From an uncultured Bacteroides sp. (lineage in GTDB: Bacteria > Bacteroidota > Bacteroidia > Chitinophagales > Chitinophagaceae), in contig CABHOP010000090.1 of assembly GCA_902168085.1 (NCBI GenBank), positions 1 to 33,015 on the forward strand: 33,015 nucleotides of DNA. Reading direction: 5' to 3'. Positions 32,222 through 33,015 of this stretch are shown here, one piece after another. Every line of letters starts with the position of its first letter. Positions within the stretch are counted from its first letter, which is position 1. Below the pieces are notes generated by a model that worked only from the letters and a program-made list of their open reading frames with translations, was not told the DNA's origin and did no database searches. A program made the position numbers and the translations under genes.

Positions 32222-32862
32222 AGCAGTAGTTTCCGGCTATAGGTGAAAAAATCATTGTCTTCCAGGTCGGCAAGGATGATGCCCGCCCTGTGACGGTCGG
32301 CCACTTCGCGTATCAGCGCTATGGCCCGCTGGCGGTTGGCATGGTCCAGGTGGCTGAAAGGTTCATCCATTATCAGCCATTCAAAGGGTTGCAGCAATGC
32401 CCGTACTATAGCCACACGCTGCTGCTCACCGTACGATAGGGTGCGCGCCGGCCTGTCCAGCTTATCTTTCAACCCCAGCCGTTCTATCCATTTCTCTGCA
32501 TCATATTCCGATACCGTATTGGTCAGCCTGCGTTTCACTTCCAGGTTCTCCCATGCCGTCAGTTCGGGAAACAGGCGCATATCCTGGAATATCACACTCA
32601 CATACGATGCGCGTATCTGCGATAGCTGCTCTGCATTAATGGCCGACATGTTAAAGGCGCTCCAGTATATCTTGCCCTCGTAGTCTTTTCGCAGCCCGTA
32701 CAGGAAGTGTATCAGCGTGGTCTTCCCTGTTCCTGATGGTGCCTGTATACTTATACGCTCACCGCTATTAAATACCAGCTCCTGGTTCCATATCCACGAG
32801 TTGTATTCGTTTATGCGGTCTTTAAGTGGTACGGGTATCAGCTTCTCTAAGCTTAAACGCAT
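32218..32862 (-). CDS. ABC transporter ATP-binding protein (LolD/MacB-like)
   Basis: A 214-residue ABC ATPase. Walker A 'APSGTGKTT' (41-49), Q-loop Gln93 in 'VIFQDMRLFPELTAWENLEV', signature 'LSYGEQQRVAIVRALL' (142-157) and Walker B 'LIMDEPFSHLD' (163-173) are in order. The signature has LSYGEQQ, which replaces the usual LSGGQ with Tyr-Gly-Glu, but other features are normal. It is the ATPase for the permease encoded next with a 4-base overlap. A -7 element lies upstream at 32937-32944. Confidence 0.93.
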   Translation of the reverse strand: MRLSLEKLIPVPLKDRINEYNSWIWNQELVFNSGERISIQAPSGTGKTTLIHFLYGLRKDYEGKIYWSAFNMSAINAEQLSQIRASYVSVIFQDMRLFPELTAWENLEVKRRLTNTVSEYDAEKWIERLGLKDKLDRPARTLSYGEQQRVAIVRALLQPFEWLIMDEPFSHLDHANRQRAIALIREVADRHRAGIILADLEDNDFFTYSRKLLL

Positions 32863-32936
32863 AGTTGTTTCAAAATTCTAATTCTGCAGCATGCCACAAT
32901 TCAATTCCTCCATCATCGCAACAAGGATGCCAAAAA

Positions 32937-32944
32937 CAAATATA
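32937..32944 (-). promoter_or_regulatory. -7 promoter element of the ABC operon
   Basis: TATATTTG on the minus strand is a full match to TAnnTTTG, 75 bases before the ATPase start. The -33 region is not a clear TTTG. The remaining 32945-33015 is AT-rich, with an inverted stretch around 'aaattttattaaattt', and holds no gene I can support. Confidence 0.45.
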
Positions 32945-33015
32945 ATTGTATAAAACAGGAATTAACATTCCGATGATGCACTAATCGCTAAATTTTATTA
33001 AATTTAGTATATGGT

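Noticed and set aside
32960-33015. A new gene starting near the right end (ATG at 33011)
   Set aside because: Only five bases remain after the ATG; nothing can be supported.

Overview
The window reads as a chromosomal segment of a Bacteroidota bacterium, most likely Chitinophagia/Chitinophagaceae-like. The signs are families typical of that phylum (DUF2911, DUF2851, a GldN/PorN-like protein, large secreted PIG-L deacetylase, PorT-like beta-barrels), several -7 elements of the form TAnnTTTG, almost no Shine-Dalgarno sequences, and moderate GC. I see no phage, transposon, integrase, CRISPR array or tRNA. The content is mainly housekeeping and core genes with a few accessory ones.

Layout. 1-500: the 3' end of a 23S rRNA, the 5S rRNA and a strong terminator close an rRNA operon. 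619-2522: a secreted carboxypeptidase-regulatory-like protein diverges from the Mrp/ApbC ATPase. 2519-7617 (minus): a tight five-gene operon encodes a secreted PIG-L deacetylase, a 35-residue one-helix membrane protein (first annotated here), a sodium:solute symporter, a GNAT acetyltransferase and a small unknown protein. 7719-11505: DUF2911 protein, MTH1187-type thiamine-binding protein, pyrF, DUF2851 and OsmC. 11552-13381: an exported protein and lipA with its terminator. 13380-14795 (minus): a GldN/PorN-like gene with an apparent frameshift and an outer-membrane barrel. 14900-17531 (minus): ligase-associated exonuclease plus ATP-dependent DNA ligase, overlapping.

17667-22349: DinB protein, PAS/DHp signalling protein without an ATPase domain, UvrD-tudor-like protein, CsbD, lipoprotein, LOG-family phosphoribohydrolase and a small membrane protein. 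22346-27239: pentapeptide-repeat protein with Qnr/MfpA-like features, L,D-transpeptidase, unknown protein, DUF5995 protein, and parE. 27348-30958: glycolipid-binding-domain protein, small membrane protein, SDR-like protein, SemiSWEET, and a receiver-PAS-PAS-PAS-DHp protein that also lacks an ATPase domain. 31025-32862 (minus): an ABC exporter-like permease and ATPase pair.

The most interesting items are the overlapping PIG-L/micro-membrane-protein/symporter trio, two histidine-kinase-like proteins that end right after their DHp helices, the frameshifted GldN-like gene, a terminator-like hairpin that runs into the start codon of the LOG gene, and the reduced ligase-associated repair pair. I did not find a clearly new defence or mobile system.
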